Shown one piece after another: positions 35,035 to 45,013 of a DNA stretch of 64,000 nt (within the stretch, counting starts at the first letter, position 1; the number at the start of each line of letters is the position of its first letter). The notes under the pieces were generated by a model. The model was not told the origin of the DNA, did not search any database, and was given only the letters and a program-made list of their open reading frames with translations. This stretch comes from GCA-2725625 sp964574215 (lineage in GTDB: Bacteria; Pseudomonadota; Alphaproteobacteria; Rhodospirillales; UBA2165). The position numbers and the translations under genes are program-made. Location of the stretch: positions 1 through 64,000 of the forward strand of contig CAZNLR010000009.1 in NCBI GenBank assembly GCA_964574215.1, given 5' to 3'.

Positions 35035-36114
35035 CTACAGCGACCGCCAAAACTCCATCAGCGAATTGAAAATTTCATCGACTTCCGGCTGGGTGTCCGG
35101 GTATATCGATACCGGGGTCGATAAAATTTGAGACGCAATATCGTCCTCAATATCGTTCGGGTTAGCCCATTTAAAAATAGGACAATTGGCGTAGTAGGGG
35201 AGAAGCAGCCCGCCGGAACTGCTGCCGACAGCGAAAATCGATTTTTCCAGGGCGGCGATCTGGACGGCCACGCGATTGTTCTGATCCAAATTGATTAGGT
35301 CGATTGTTCCCGGTGGTACGCCGTCATCGAAATAGGCGCCGCCCGGTTCGCCGAAAATTGCAATTTTGCAATGAGGAAACTCCCCCTGTAAGCGGTCAAT
35401 CAACTGCAGATATTTTTCCTTGGGCCAGTTTCTCGTGTTGTAATGTTCACGGTATCTGGGAAATAGTGCAATCAACTGCGTTTCCGCGCCGATCACGTTA
35501 TTTAATATTTCCCGACTGCTGTCCGTCGCACAAAGCGGGTCGAGAGTCTGAGCGCTGGCGGGAATTTCCTGTATCAATAGCCTTTTTTCCAGAGGGAGTG
35601 GGTGGTCGATGGTTACCAGCGGATGGTCGATGGGAAGCAGACCGAATTCCAATCCATCGCCTTCGATTTTGTTGTATTGCCATGGCGTAAAACAGATCGT
35701 GTCGTTGGGTAAGCGCTGTTTCATATCTTCGTACATGGCCGTTGCCTGCGGTTCGATGTCAGGTCCTTCGGCAGCTTCATAGACTTCTTCATAGCGGTAC
35801 TCTAGAGAAACCGCTCCGTCCTTGATGACTTTCTCCGGTACGGCCCGCAATTCCTTGCTTCCCGGCAACCCGTGACGCCATCCTTTAACGATATATTGTA
35901 CGGAATTGGTGACATGAACCTGAAAAGAATCCGGCACCGGCCAGAATTCATCCACATTGGGATACAGTCCGGCGCGACCGGTAAAACTCGATGCAATTTT
36001 TCGATGGTCCTTAAATTGTTCCGCGCAAACTTTGCGAATCCATCCCTGCCAATGCATGATCTCCCAGGCGAATTCGCCGATAAAAGGTCCGAAAAAAACT
36101 GTCTTTGTCATCAA
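35035..36114 (-). CDS. Unassigned protein, possible GT-B-fold glycosyltransferase
   Basis: 359 aa. The N-terminus (FFGPFIGEFAWEIMHWQGWIR) is distinctive but I cannot name its family. The second half looks like a GT9-type nucleotide-sugar-binding domain: LIALFPRYREHYNTRNWP, KIAIFGEPGG, and AVGSSSGGLLLPYYANCP, the usual GT-B C-terminal pattern for a donor site. No membrane segments. It is transcribed with a small methyltransferase. A polysaccharide transferase role fits the locus but is inference. Two adjacent ATG codons begin the frame, so the start could be one residue later. Confidence 0.5.
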   Translation of the reverse strand: MMTKTVFFGPFIGEFAWEIMHWQGWIRKVCAEQFKDHRKIASSFTGRAGLYPNVDEFWPVPDSFQVHVTNSVQYIVKGWRHGLPGSKELRAVPEKVIKDGAVSLEYRYEEVYEAAEGPDIEPQATAMYEDMKQRLPNDTICFTPWQYNKIEGDGLEFGLLPIDHPLVTIDHPLPLEKRLLIQEIPASAQTLDPLCATDSSREILNNVIGAETQLIALFPRYREHYNTRNWPKEKYLQLIDRLQGEFPHCKIAIFGEPGGAYFDDGVPPGTIDLINLDQNNRVAVQIAALEKSIFAVGSSSGGLLLPYYANCPIFKWANPNDIEDDIASQILSTPVSIYPDTQPEVDEIFNSLMEFWRSL

Positions 36115-36148
36115 ACGTCCAATTTATCCTTTAGAAACCACGCCTCGC

Positions 36149-36814
36149 CTACTCAAAATAAATACATCCGTAATCACCTGTGTATCCGGCCAGAGAAAAG
36201 AACCATTCCCATTCCTCCGGAGTATAAAAGGTTTCGCAGGTAAGCTGCCAGTAAAGCAGATTGGCCTTCTCTGTTTCATTGCGATAGGATTCGACGGTAA
36301 TGTGCGCCTTGCCGCTGGGGCAAACCCTTTGTATTTCCTGAAGACTTTGAAACAGTTCGTAGTTCTTTAGATTATGGAGCGTAGTGATGGAAAAGACGAA
36401 ATCCTGACTATCGTCGGGATAGGGGAGAGAGGTTGCATTGGCCACTTTCAAATGGGTTTGAATTTCCTCCTTGGCATTGTCGATGGCGTAGCCGGAAATA
36501 TCGATGCCCGAAAGAACAAACCCGGGATTTATCTGGCTCAGTTCGTATAAAAGATAACCTTTTCCACAGCCAACGTCTAAAATCCGATCTCCTTCCTTCA
36601 AACCGTAATGGCGGACCATTTCTTCGGCTACGACTTTCCATCTTCCGTCATAGTGGTAGCCGCCGAATCCGTATTGGCGTTCACCATCCCAATAATCATA
36701 GTCCCATTGCTTGGCGGTTTCGGCGCATTCCGCCTTGTCGAATTCCAAAACCCTTTGGCGGTAGTCACGTTTCGACCGGTTATGAAGCACGCCCACGAAA
36801 TCGATATATGCCAT
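36149..36814 (-). CDS. Class I SAM-dependent methyltransferase
   Basis: 221 aa. The SAM-binding motif I is LDVGCGKGYLLYEL (about residues 89-102), with the acidic motif II SGIDISGY and motif III-like QDFVFSITTLHNL. A Trp/Tyr-rich N-terminus (KQWDYDYWDGERQYGFGGYHYDGRW) may bind a sugar or other substrate. It is single-domain and soluble. It probably O- or N-methylates a glycan component. It is divergent from the radical SAM gene at 36,959. Confidence 0.85.
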   Translation of the reverse strand: MAYIDFVGVLHNRSKRDYRQRVLEFDKAECAETAKQWDYDYWDGERQYGFGGYHYDGRWKVVAEEMVRHYGLKEGDRILDVGCGKGYLLYELSQINPGFVLSGIDISGYAIDNAKEEIQTHLKVANATSLPYPDDSQDFVFSITTLHNLKNYELFQSLQEIQRVCPSGKAHITVESYRNETEKANLLYWQLTCETFYTPEEWEWFFSLAGYTGDYGCIYFE

Positions 36815-36958
36815 TTAATATACTTTCCAGCCTTTCGGAATTAATCAATTCTTTTCCAAATTTTAGTACAATTTACCAGTTAAAATACAAATGATATCCT
36901 TGACCGTAGAAATTTCGATAATAATAGCTCAGGAGACCGGGCGGACCGGATTGTCATC

Positions 36959-38023
36959 TTGAATAAGCTCTACAGTAATCTGAAATTTCTAAGATTTACT
37001 GAACAATTGGACGCGTGGCGAACGAATTCCGTTGTTGCGCCGGTCCATGTCAGAATCAAGCCGATCAATCGGTGCAATCACAATTGCTGGTACTGCGCTT
37101 ACCGTTTTGATGATTTGAAGCTGGGTGAAGATATGGTCGAATCGGATGTCCTGCCCAAGGATAAGATGTTCGAGATCGTCGATGACCTGATTGATATGGA
37201 CGTCAAGGCGGTAACCTTTTCAGGGGGCGGAGAGCCTCTCATTTACAAACCTCTGCCGGACGTCGTCGAGAAACTGGCCGCTGGTGGATTAAAAGTGGCG
37301 ACATTGACCAATGGCGCAAATTTAAAGGGCCGTATGGCGCAGGTATTTTCGGCCCATGGCAGCTGGGTTCGGGTGTCGATGGATGGCTGGGACAACAAAA
37401 GTTACCAGGAGGCCCGTGAGGCCCGCGAGGATGAATTCGATATCGTTATCGACAACATGGCGAAGTTTGTTGAAACCAATACCAAATGCGTCCTCGGGGT
37501 CAGCTTTATCATCGGTGAAAATAACTGTGCGCACATATTGGATATGTGCCGGTTGCTCAAAAGCATCGGCGTAAACCACGTCAAGCTGTCAGGGGCAATC
37601 GTCGCCAACGATCCGGCGTCGGTGAATAAATATCATAGCGAATTCAAGAAAATTGCCGATGAACAGATCGCTGCCGCAAGAAACCTGGCTGATGACCGGT
37701 TCTCGGTCCTGGATCATTATCACGATGTGGATGAACGTTTTGACAAGGAATACACATTCTGCCCGTATTTGCAGTTTTTGACCGTCATTGGCGCCGACTG
37801 CCGGGTATATACTTGTCAGGACAAGGCCTATACCGAAAGCGGTATTCTCGGTTCCATCAAGGAGCTTTCGTTTAAAGAATTCTGGTTTTCAGAGGAAAAT
37901 AAAAAGCGGCTCTACGAATTGGACCCTTCCCGTGAATGTGGGCACCACTGCGTCAGCCACGCCAAAAATCTGTCGATCGTGGAACATTTATCGCTGGATT
38001 CAGAGCACGAGTTTTTCGTCTGA
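36959..38023 (+). CDS. Radical SAM protein with SPASM-type C-terminus
   Basis: 354 aa, TTG start at 36959. The cluster motif is CNHNCWYC (C39, C43, C46), followed by VTFSGGGEPL, the GGE motif, and a C-terminal Cys-rich region (FCPYLQF, DCRVYTCQD, ECGHHC) typical of SPASM/Twitch auxiliary clusters. No cobalamin domain. Related proteins include sugar-nucleotide or aminoglycoside modifying enzymes (BtrN-type) and peptide-modifying enzymes. No RiPP precursor is visible beside it, so a carbohydrate substrate is more likely here. The start has no strong Shine-Dalgarno. Confidence 0.83.
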   Translation: MNKLYSNLKFLRFTEQLDAWRTNSVVAPVHVRIKPINRCNHNCWYCAYRFDDLKLGEDMVESDVLPKDKMFEIVDDLIDMDVKAVTFSGGGEPLIYKPLPDVVEKLAAGGLKVATLTNGANLKGRMAQVFSAHGSWVRVSMDGWDNKSYQEAREAREDEFDIVIDNMAKFVETNTKCVLGVSFIIGENNCAHILDMCRLLKSIGVNHVKLSGAIVANDPASVNKYHSEFKKIADEQIAAARNLADDRFSVLDHYHDVDERFDKEYTFCPYLQFLTVIGADCRVYTCQDKAYTESGILGSIKELSFKEFWFSEENKKRLYELDPSRECGHHCVSHAKNLSIVEHLSLDSEHEFFV

Positions 38024-38199
38024 CTTCGGGCCCTTGTCGCCAGGATTTCAGGTTCCCGCATCGAATCTGACTGTTCCTGAAATTGTAAACTGCTTGGTCG
38101 CCGGGATTTTCAAGATTGGAATTATTTGATTTCTCCGCTCACTAAATTACCGCCATTGAGAATTGATCACTGGATCAACACGCGGCAGCATGCGAAGAC

Positions 38200-40089
38200 T
38201 TAATTCTGTAGCCCTCTGGAAGGCAGACTTGCCGCCCTTTCCTCGGTGGCCTCTATATGTAGCGCTTTGGCTTCTTCGTCCTTGCCCAAGGCAAAATACA
38301 CTTCGCTCAACTCCACTTTTAGCGCCCAGCCTTTGTAGTTTTGATCCAGCAACCACTCATAAAGAAAGGCAGCATTGTCGTAGTTCTCCAACTGTTTCTG
38401 CACAGAGGCATAGCGATAGATGATCAAGGGCGTGGCTAGATTGTTGTCGATGGCATTCTGATAAATATTGGCGGCTTTGGCGAAGTCACCCAGCTCTTCC
38501 TTTATCACTCCCCACAGCTCCAAATCTTCGTTGATGAGCGCATCCTTTTCAAACAAGTATTGGAAACTATCGTCAGCTTTTTCGATGTTACCCGCTTCAA
38601 AATAAATTACTCCAATCCGACGACGCAAATGAGTCGGTGAAAGGCCTTTATCGATACCCGCGTATAAGGTTTTCTCTGCACCGCTGATGTCGTTGCGATT
38701 TACCAGTAATTTGATTAGCAGTTCGATAGATACTTCATAGGCGCAGTTTTCATTGTCGATGCAGGCCTTTATTTCTTTCTCAGCCTCATCGAGTTCCCCC
38801 CCGATTACCAGCATATCGACTTTCATGGTCAAAGTGTCGGCATTTGTCGCCAGGTCCTTGGTGTAGCTTGCCAATTCCATTGCGTTAGCGAATGATTCCT
38901 GAATTTCCTTCACTATTTCCTGATTATCCTCTTTTAATTCCCCTTTTAGTGCCTTGCCCTTCCAGTAGTAGCACTCGGCTTCTTCGGGCTTCTCTGAAAT
39001 CATCATCCGGGCGTATTCGGTCAGTTGCGGCCAGTTCTTGTATTTTAAAAACCGTCGTCCCAACACGTAGAAGGGTTCGCGTTTCGCCGGATCGCTATCG
39101 AGATGGTCCTCGAAGGTTCCGTCGGCCACTTTCTCGTCGATCAGAGAAGTCATTTCACAGAACTCCTCATACATCATATCGGCGGTGTGTTCCTTCCAAA
39201 CCAAATGCTGAAAGGTATTGAGGCAGGGGTCGTCCTGGCCGATCAGAATCCCATGAAAACTTTCAAGGTTTGCCGGGGCGTGTATAAATTCCCTGGCCAG
39301 GAATTGGATAAACTGAATGTTTCGACTGTAAAAAGCTAGTGCAGCCGGGCCGTTAGATACAAAAAGACACAAATATGCCGCTTCATATAAGGCCATTCGC
39401 AATTCAAGATTCATGGCAGCGGGCGGCAGATTTGGGAAACTTTCAAACTCCGGCGGCAAAGTGCTCATCGCCTGTTCTGTATCGGGCACGATGACAACGA
39501 AATAGCCTTCGTCCCATAGCTTATGCGCCAGTATGGACCACTCCTCATAATCCATATTCCGTTGCTGCTGATGACCGGAACTGCGCAAGGTGATGACGAC
39601 CGTTTTTTTGTCGCCGCGTTCCCGTTCCACCCAGTTGTTGATATAGTCGCAAGCCTGCTGTGCCGCTTTTAGATATTTAACGTTGTGTCCTTGATTCGAC
39701 AATAAAACGTTCCAATTCGGCGACCATCGGCTGACCGGATTTTCAACTGTATAACCTTCTGGAAAAATTGGGCTTTGTACCCTGTCGTAAATGGCCTGCG
39801 CTTCCTCCCTCGTGGCGCAAATTGTTATTGCTTTGACTGATGGTAGTAAGGCACAGCAAGGCAAAAGCAAATTGTTCATACGCCAGTTTCGATGATCTTG
39901 ATCGTGCTGCAAACCGGGTAGAAATTTATTGTTTTCCGCGAATACGAATACCAGATGTAGGTGATCCGCCTCTAGTTGACGACGCGTCCATTCCGCCGGC
40001 AAAAGAAAACCGAAAAAGTCGAAGTCGGCTCCAGAAACTTTGAGATCATAAAATGCATAAAGGGCGTTAGGTTTAGAACTGTGAGCCAT
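38200..40089 (-). CDS. GT-like/TPR-repeat protein, copy 1
   Basis: 629 aa from the ATG at 40089 (a TTG at 40122 would extend it). The N-terminal half has a GT-B-like feel: YAFYDLKVSGADFDF, AEWTRRQ, VVITLRSSG, a donor-site-like ALYEAAYLCLFVSNGPAALAFY. The second half (about 375-620) is helical with TPR-like repeats (EAECYYWKGKALKG, LGDFAKAANIYQNAI, NYDNAAFLYEWLL). A paralogue of the same layout is at 51,833-53,731; both lie next to a cobalamin-type radical SAM gene. The architecture is like O-linked glycosyltransferase-type or polysaccharide-assembly proteins. No family assigned with confidence. Confidence 0.6.
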   Translation of the reverse strand: MAHSSKPNALYAFYDLKVSGADFDFFGFLLPAEWTRRQLEADHLHLVFVFAENNKFLPGLQHDQDHRNWRMNNLLLPCCALLPSVKAITICATREEAQAIYDRVQSPIFPEGYTVENPVSRWSPNWNVLLSNQGHNVKYLKAAQQACDYINNWVERERGDKKTVVITLRSSGHQQQRNMDYEEWSILAHKLWDEGYFVVIVPDTEQAMSTLPPEFESFPNLPPAAMNLELRMALYEAAYLCLFVSNGPAALAFYSRNIQFIQFLAREFIHAPANLESFHGILIGQDDPCLNTFQHLVWKEHTADMMYEEFCEMTSLIDEKVADGTFEDHLDSDPAKREPFYVLGRRFLKYKNWPQLTEYARMMISEKPEEAECYYWKGKALKGELKEDNQEIVKEIQESFANAMELASYTKDLATNADTLTMKVDMLVIGGELDEAEKEIKACIDNENCAYEVSIELLIKLLVNRNDISGAEKTLYAGIDKGLSPTHLRRRIGVIYFEAGNIEKADDSFQYLFEKDALINEDLELWGVIKEELGDFAKAANIYQNAIDNNLATPLIIYRYASVQKQLENYDNAAFLYEWLLDQNYKGWALKVELSEVYFALGKDEEAKALHIEATEERAASLPSRGLQN

Positions 40090-40217
40090 GGGATCTATCT
40101 GATAATTAATTTCCGCATCCAAGCTTGTCGTCTTTATTCACTATAGCATGCGGATATATTTGTCGGTCAGCATAATCGAATTTAACGATTCAAACATGAT
40201 GGAAATTGACTGAAATT

Positions 40218-42095
40218 TTATGCCGTCAATGCCTCTTTATAATCTTGAGGCGCGAGTTGGAATGACTTGCCGCCTTCACCGGAATATTTTTTCACGTCGT
40301 CCAGAGACAGCCCGAAAGCATCAAACCGGTCACGCCAGAATTCAGACGTGTTGAGACAATTTTCCAATCGCCCGACGATAGCGTCATCGGGAGTTTGCCC
40401 CTGCACCAAATCAAGATAGGCAATAAAATACAGGGCGAAGGCGTTATTCGGAGAAATAATATTAGCGAGAGCGGTCAGGGCGGCTTTTTGCTGACGGAAT
40501 TTCGCCGGACGGGTTTCCCGGAACAGCCGATGAAAATTTAAAAAATAATTCATGTAAAACCAGATATCGGTAATCTGTTCCGGTGACGGAACTTGATCCA
40601 AGGGGATCGATCCAAATGCTTCTCGAAAATCGGGCGTTGCAAAGCGTTTGCCCTGTTCCATCTCCGTTAACGTCCCAAAAACACCGACGGCAAAACGAAC
40701 ATCTTCACTTTCTTCGTAGCCCACATCTTCAATAAGACCCTGGGCGACCATATCGTTGTAAATGGCGGTGTTTGGCAGGGGCTGAAGCGGGGAAATCCGG
40801 TACCAGTCCATATTCATTTCCTTCGCCACCTCGACCGTATCCATGATCATGCGCATGGTTTCACCGGGAAAGCCGAGCATCAGCAATAGGTTTGAATAGA
40901 TCTGATCGTATTTCTGAAAGATGTGGGCCGCTTCCAAAAATTTCTCCAGCGTGCCCGGTTTTCTAATCTTACGAAGTATATCGGAGTTGCCGGTTTCCAT
41001 GCCGATATTTACGGCAATACAGCCGCTGGCCGCCATAGCGGCAACGACTTCTTCGGTGCAGGAATAGGCGATCACCCCGTTGCTGGCGTCCCATGTCAAA
41101 TCCAGGCTCCGCTGAACCATGCCGTCGAACAAGCTGATCGCCCGTTTTTCATCCTTCAGAAGATCGTCATCGAGCCACATGATATGTTCGATACCATATT
41201 CGTTTTTCAGGATTTCCAGCTCATCCAAAACGACATCAATTCTTTTTTGCCTGACGCCTTTACCGTTAAAATTGCGGACACCGCAGAAGGTACATTGGGC
41301 ACGGCATCCCCGGTTGGAAAGCGACGGCGCGAAACGGGTGCCTTTTGGTTTCAAGTAATAAAAAGTGCCGACAATGCCATAACGCGACGATTCACTCACA
41401 TCGGAAATATCCCAGGCGGGCAGGGTATTGATCTCCTCCGCGGCAGGCATTTTCTGTACGTCGATTTCGAACAAGTCATTCTCGAGACTCAAAACGACCT
41501 GGGCCAACTCGCCGACCGGTATCTCCCGGTTGACCGTTTGTATGAATAGAGGAAAACTTCTATCGGCCTCTCTTAAAAAAGCGGCCTTAACGCACGGGAT
41601 ATCACATAGAACCCGCTCAACATCGTTCGTCGTATGGACGCCACCGATCACAATGGGCCGATTTGAACGTGCCGACCACTGACACACGTTTTTAAAGGAA
41701 TTGTGTGTCATGGTGTACATGCAGGTGACGCCGATTATGTCGGGATTAAATTCACTGATGGTATCGTCGAGGTAGCTTTGCCAGACATTGTCATGGTCGA
41801 AATCTTCCTCGGACTTGGACTCCTGACAGCGTTTAAGCACTTCGTGATTAAGACTAATGACTTCGACGGATACACCGACTTCTCTCAGACTTTGAGCCAT
41901 CACGAGCAGGCCATAGGGCGGGTAGTTGCTGTTTCGTCCACGTTTGGCCGCATCATAGCGGAAAATATCAGCGGTAGAATCCGGTGGATTAACCAATAAT
42001 ATTTTGGAAATTTTGCGCTCAGGAAACCAGTTATCCAGAGCATTTTCGACTACTACGAGGTCAGCAGCGTCCTTCAATGAAGACTTTGTACCCAT
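40218..42095 (-). CDS. B12-binding-domain radical SAM protein
   Basis: 625 aa. Residues about 30-190 form a cobalamin-binding-like domain (ILLVNPPDS, PPYGLLVMAQSL, IIGVTCMYTMTHNS, IVIGGVHTT), without DxHxxG. The radical SAM motif is CRAQCTFC (C264, C268, C271), then LDELEILKNEYG, HIMWLDDDLL and the GMET motif (VNIGMETGNS). A long C-terminal region follows (about 480-625). Members methylate unactivated carbons or rearrange ring systems. It is adjacent to TPR copy 1 on the same strand. Confidence 0.85.
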   Translation of the reverse strand: MGTKSSLKDAADLVVVENALDNWFPERKISKILLVNPPDSTADIFRYDAAKRGRNSNYPPYGLLVMAQSLREVGVSVEVISLNHEVLKRCQESKSEEDFDHDNVWQSYLDDTISEFNPDIIGVTCMYTMTHNSFKNVCQWSARSNRPIVIGGVHTTNDVERVLCDIPCVKAAFLREADRSFPLFIQTVNREIPVGELAQVVLSLENDLFEIDVQKMPAAEEINTLPAWDISDVSESSRYGIVGTFYYLKPKGTRFAPSLSNRGCRAQCTFCGVRNFNGKGVRQKRIDVVLDELEILKNEYGIEHIMWLDDDLLKDEKRAISLFDGMVQRSLDLTWDASNGVIAYSCTEEVVAAMAASGCIAVNIGMETGNSDILRKIRKPGTLEKFLEAAHIFQKYDQIYSNLLLMLGFPGETMRMIMDTVEVAKEMNMDWYRISPLQPLPNTAIYNDMVAQGLIEDVGYEESEDVRFAVGVFGTLTEMEQGKRFATPDFREAFGSIPLDQVPSPEQITDIWFYMNYFLNFHRLFRETRPAKFRQQKAALTALANIISPNNAFALYFIAYLDLVQGQTPDDAIVGRLENCLNTSEFWRDRFDAFGLSLDDVKKYSGEGGKSFQLAPQDYKEALTA

Positions 42096-42215
42096 TTCTA
42101 ATTCATTTCCAACAACAGTTTGGATCGCATTCTGCGGGGCAGCTAAGCTGAAAATTCATCGCCACATTTACCCGATTCACGAATTTATCAATGGCTACTG
42201 GATCAGCAATTAACA

Positions 42216-42221
42216 ATTATA
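42216..42221 (-). promoter_or_regulatory. Candidate -10 box upstream of the radical SAM gene at 42095
   Basis: On the minus strand a TATAAT lies in the 197-nt AT-rich gap between the methyltransferase stop (42293) and the radical SAM start (42095). No good -35 box is seen at the expected spacing. The rest of the gap shows nothing I can identify. Confidence 0.3.
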
Positions 42222-42292
42222 CACCATATTATTAAAACATGGGGAATTAGTTAAAATATTTAAAACATTGAGTAAAATTGTATTTTTTATAA

Positions 42293-43462
42293 TTAGATAC
42301 AGATGAAGCGGCCCTTATAGCGCTCCTTAAAGCGCGCCCGAATTTTCTTTGCCGACGAACCGTATGGCAGGACCACAAAATCCTGTTCCGTCATATTTTG
42401 TGGATGCAATATTTCCAAACCGTGAAATTCTCCGCCCACCATTTCCTCCGTCTCGTCGGCGACAAAGGTCGCCCGGTCCGACAATGTGTGAAGAGCAGCG
42501 GCGGCATTGTGTTTTGTGCCCAGGACACCGATGCGCATACCATCAGTCGCCGATTTGTCCCACCAGTTTGCTAAACGTGACAAATTCCTTTTGAGACGTT
42601 TCATGTAATCGGCAGCATCTTGGATGATTTGCACCGTCTGAGCAGAAGGTTTTGCCGTGCCGCCTTTACCTTTCCGGGCGTAACCGAATACATGACGTGG
42701 AAATACGTCGGGTACGGCAATTTCCGTAAAATCATACCCGAAATGACCGAATAAGCTTTGTAAATTTGCAATGGTGAAATAGTAGTGCTGGGTGTCCAAC
42801 AGCAGCGTCATATTGTTTTTTGAAATATCCGGACTGGTAACGAATATCACTCCATCATCACTAAGTTTGGATTCAAAAATCTCAAAAAGCTCCGGAATAT
42901 CCAGGATGTAGGAGAGTGAATCGATAAATGTAATGGCGTCGAATTTTTTTGTTATATCCTTCAAATTGCCGTGGTAATAATCAATTCGATGATGGTCCGT
43001 AAATTGGTCCAACAAAATTTCCGACACATCAAATCCTGACAGTTCATAGTTGTCAAAACGCGTGGCCACTTCTTTTAAAAACATGCCATTACCGCACCCG
43101 ATGTCCAAAAGCTTGGGCGAGGGAATGCTTATCAGTCCGTCCAAGTACCGGGACATGACGGTATGATTGCTGACATATCCACCGTCCTCCGGTGAATATA
43201 CGGTGACGATTGAATCAAAGTTATCGGCATCTTCCTCTCCGCTGTAGTAATCAATCGCGGTTGGGTCGCCGTTTCGAAATATGGTCCCGCATTTGCCGCA
43301 CAGGTTGATGGAAGCGTTTTGAGCACTGTTCATTTCGTACCTAAGGGGAATGATCGAAGGGTAAGGTAAATCGAACAGCTGTAAATCGGCGCTGCCGCAG
43401 ACGAAGCAGGCTGAGCCGGCGGCATGAACAGAAGGGAAATTATCTTTGCTTTGTTCGGTCAT
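42293..43462 (-). CDS. Zinc-ribbon SAM methyltransferase, C-methyltransferase type
   Basis: 389 aa with three parts: an N-terminal Cys pair domain (CFVCG ... CGKCG, residues about 19-60), a class I SAM domain (LLDIGCGNGMFLKEVA) and a C-terminal domain (GVLGTKHNAAAALHTL ... VVLPYGSSAKKI). This three-part order is that of NDP-hexose C-methyltransferases (TylCIII, NovU and relatives), which methylate C3 or C5 of keto-sugar nucleotides. The gene is upstream of the radical SAM gene at 40,218. A C-methylated deoxysugar is a reasonable prediction. Confidence 0.85.
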   Translation of the reverse strand: MTEQSKDNFPSVHAAGSACFVCGSADLQLFDLPYPSIIPLRYEMNSAQNASINLCGKCGTIFRNGDPTAIDYYSGEEDADNFDSIVTVYSPEDGGYVSNHTVMSRYLDGLISIPSPKLLDIGCGNGMFLKEVATRFDNYELSGFDVSEILLDQFTDHHRIDYYHGNLKDITKKFDAITFIDSLSYILDIPELFEIFESKLSDDGVIFVTSPDISKNNMTLLLDTQHYYFTIANLQSLFGHFGYDFTEIAVPDVFPRHVFGYARKGKGGTAKPSAQTVQIIQDAADYMKRLKRNLSRLANWWDKSATDGMRIGVLGTKHNAAAALHTLSDRATFVADETEEMVGGEFHGLEILHPQNMTEQDFVVLPYGSSAKKIRARFKERYKGRFICI

Positions 43463-43471
43463 TGTTTGTTT

Positions 43472-44059
43472 TTACTCCAGCAGAAAATTCAATTCTTCCC
43501 AATCGCGCACGATTTTTACATTTTGAACAGATGCATGATGATGGTTGGGATCAAAAAGGTATTTTTCGGTTTTTTTGGGAAAGCCCGAGTGACTAAAGGT
43601 TTCGAAAAGATCGTCGACAAAGACATCGCAACCGATTTTCTCAATCCTTTCGATTTTGGCTTCGCGGGAATCTTCAAAATGGATGCTGGTGTCTGGCAAC
43701 AAGCTGCAGATTCCCTGCTGGTCCAGCCATGACATCGCAGCCTCACGAAGATTCTTTTTCGACCCGAGCTTTGCCGTCTTTGTTTTGTGACTGACGATAA
43801 ATACTTCTTTTTGGGCCACTGCCCTTGAAATGAAGTCCATCACACCGGGATAAGGAGGAGCCGCTAAGATGCGCTCGCCGTAAACGATGGATTGAAGAAA
43901 TATCCATTTTTCATTTCCTGAATTTTCACGAATATATTTTCTCACCGCATTTTTCGCCGGTGGGACGGTACTGGAAATGAGATTATATTTCATGCCTTGT
44001 TCATGAAATATCTGATCGTAACACACGATGGTGTTGTCAAAATCGATGCCTATGCGCAT
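43472..44059 (-). CDS. HAD-superfamily hydrolase
   Basis: 195 aa. HAD motif I is IDFDNTIVCYD (Asp nucleophile and acid), motif II SHKTKT, and motif IV-like DVFVDDLFETF. There is no GmhB-type zinc loop. It is 9 nt before the methyltransferase start on the same strand and downstream of a transketolase pair. A sugar-phosphate phosphatase is the most likely role; it could act on the transketolase product. Confidence 0.8.
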   Translation of the reverse strand: MRIGIDFDNTIVCYDQIFHEQGMKYNLISSTVPPAKNAVRKYIRENSGNEKWIFLQSIVYGERILAAPPYPGVMDFISRAVAQKEVFIVSHKTKTAKLGSKKNLREAAMSWLDQQGICSLLPDTSIHFEDSREAKIERIEKIGCDVFVDDLFETFSHSGFPKKTEKYLFDPNHHHASVQNVKIVRDWEELNFLLE

Positions 44060-44086
44060 GACAAGAAATTCCGTTTCGTATGGCCG

Positions 44087-45013
44087 CTATCGTCTTTCCA
44101 GACGCTTGAGTAGACGTTCGGCGATCGCTGCGGCGGTTAGACCGAATTGTCCTCTCGCATAATTTTGCGAACCCGATTCATGAAGTATTTTATCGGGAAG
44201 GGCGATGGGAAGAAATTTATTCACATCCACACAATGCTGAACCAACCATTCCGAAACCGCGGCTCCAATGCCGCCGATTTCGCTGTGCTCTTCGATTGTC
44301 GCCACCAGAGGAAATTGAGAAAATACAGTTTCGAGCCTTTCCGTATCGAGGGGTTTGGCCGAATAAAAGCTGACGACATTTGCCGAAATTCCCTTTTCAT
44401 GCAAAATTTCCGCCGCATTTAATGCTTCCTTCAAGACCGTACCGGTCGCCAAAATACAGACGTCATCGCCATCGGCTATTTCTAGACTTTTTCCAATTTC
44501 CATTTCCGGAATTTCGGTATGTATTTCCGGTTCTCCCTTTTTTCCGAGGCGAATGTAAGTTGGGCCATCGTGTCGGTGCGCTGCATGTAAGGCGCCGCGG
44601 ACCTCCATGGCGTCGGCTGGGCAAAGAACGGTCATATTCGGCAGCATTCGAAGTAGGCCGACATCCTCGGAGGCATGGTGCGTATAGCCCAAGCTCGCGT
44701 AAGAAAGACCGGCGCCGACCCCGACGATGGTAACGGGCAAATTGTGATAACAGATATCAACCCGGATCTGCTCCAGGCACCGCACGGTATTGAAGGCGGC
44801 AATGGTATAGGTAATGGGGCGAAGTCCACTCATGGCCATGCCGGCGGCCATGCCGGTCATGTTCGCCTCAGCCACGCCGCAGTTGATAAAACGCTCTGCG
44901 AAGCCGGATTTGAACTTATCGAACAAGCGGTTGCCGATATCGGCAGAGAGAAGAACCATGGATTCATCTCTCTCAGCTAAATTCAACGCTTCGTCAGCAA
45001 AAGCATTTCTCAT
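44087..45013 (-). CDS. Second split transketolase, C-terminal subunit
   Basis: 308 aa. The activating Glu lies in NCGVAEANMTGMAAG; TYTIAAFNTVRCLEQIR and FYSAKPLD are the expected transketolase C-half features. The ATG overlaps the partner's stop (ATGA, 45010-45013). The layout matches the first pair (22,139-23,086) but the surrounding genes differ, so the two enzymes probably act on different acceptors. Confidence 0.9.
   Translation of the reverse strand: MRNAFADEALNLAERDESMVLLSADIGNRLFDKFKSGFAERFINCGVAEANMTGMAAGMAMSGLRPITYTIAAFNTVRCLEQIRVDICYHNLPVTIVGVGAGLSYASLGYTHHASEDVGLLRMLPNMTVLCPADAMEVRGALHAAHRHDGPTYIRLGKKGEPEIHTEIPEMEIGKSLEIADGDDVCILATGTVLKEALNAAEILHEKGISANVVSFYSAKPLDTERLETVFSQFPLVATIEEHSEIGGIGAAVSEWLVQHCVDVNKFLPIALPDKILHESGSQNYARGQFGLTAAAIAERLLKRLERR

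Noticed and set aside
36748..36760. GGCGGTAG, similar to the ops/JUMPStart element of polysaccharide operons
   Set aside because: It lies inside the coding sequence of a methyltransferase on the opposite strand, not in a leader, and lacks the rest of JUMPStart. Other hits of this octamer are also inside genes.
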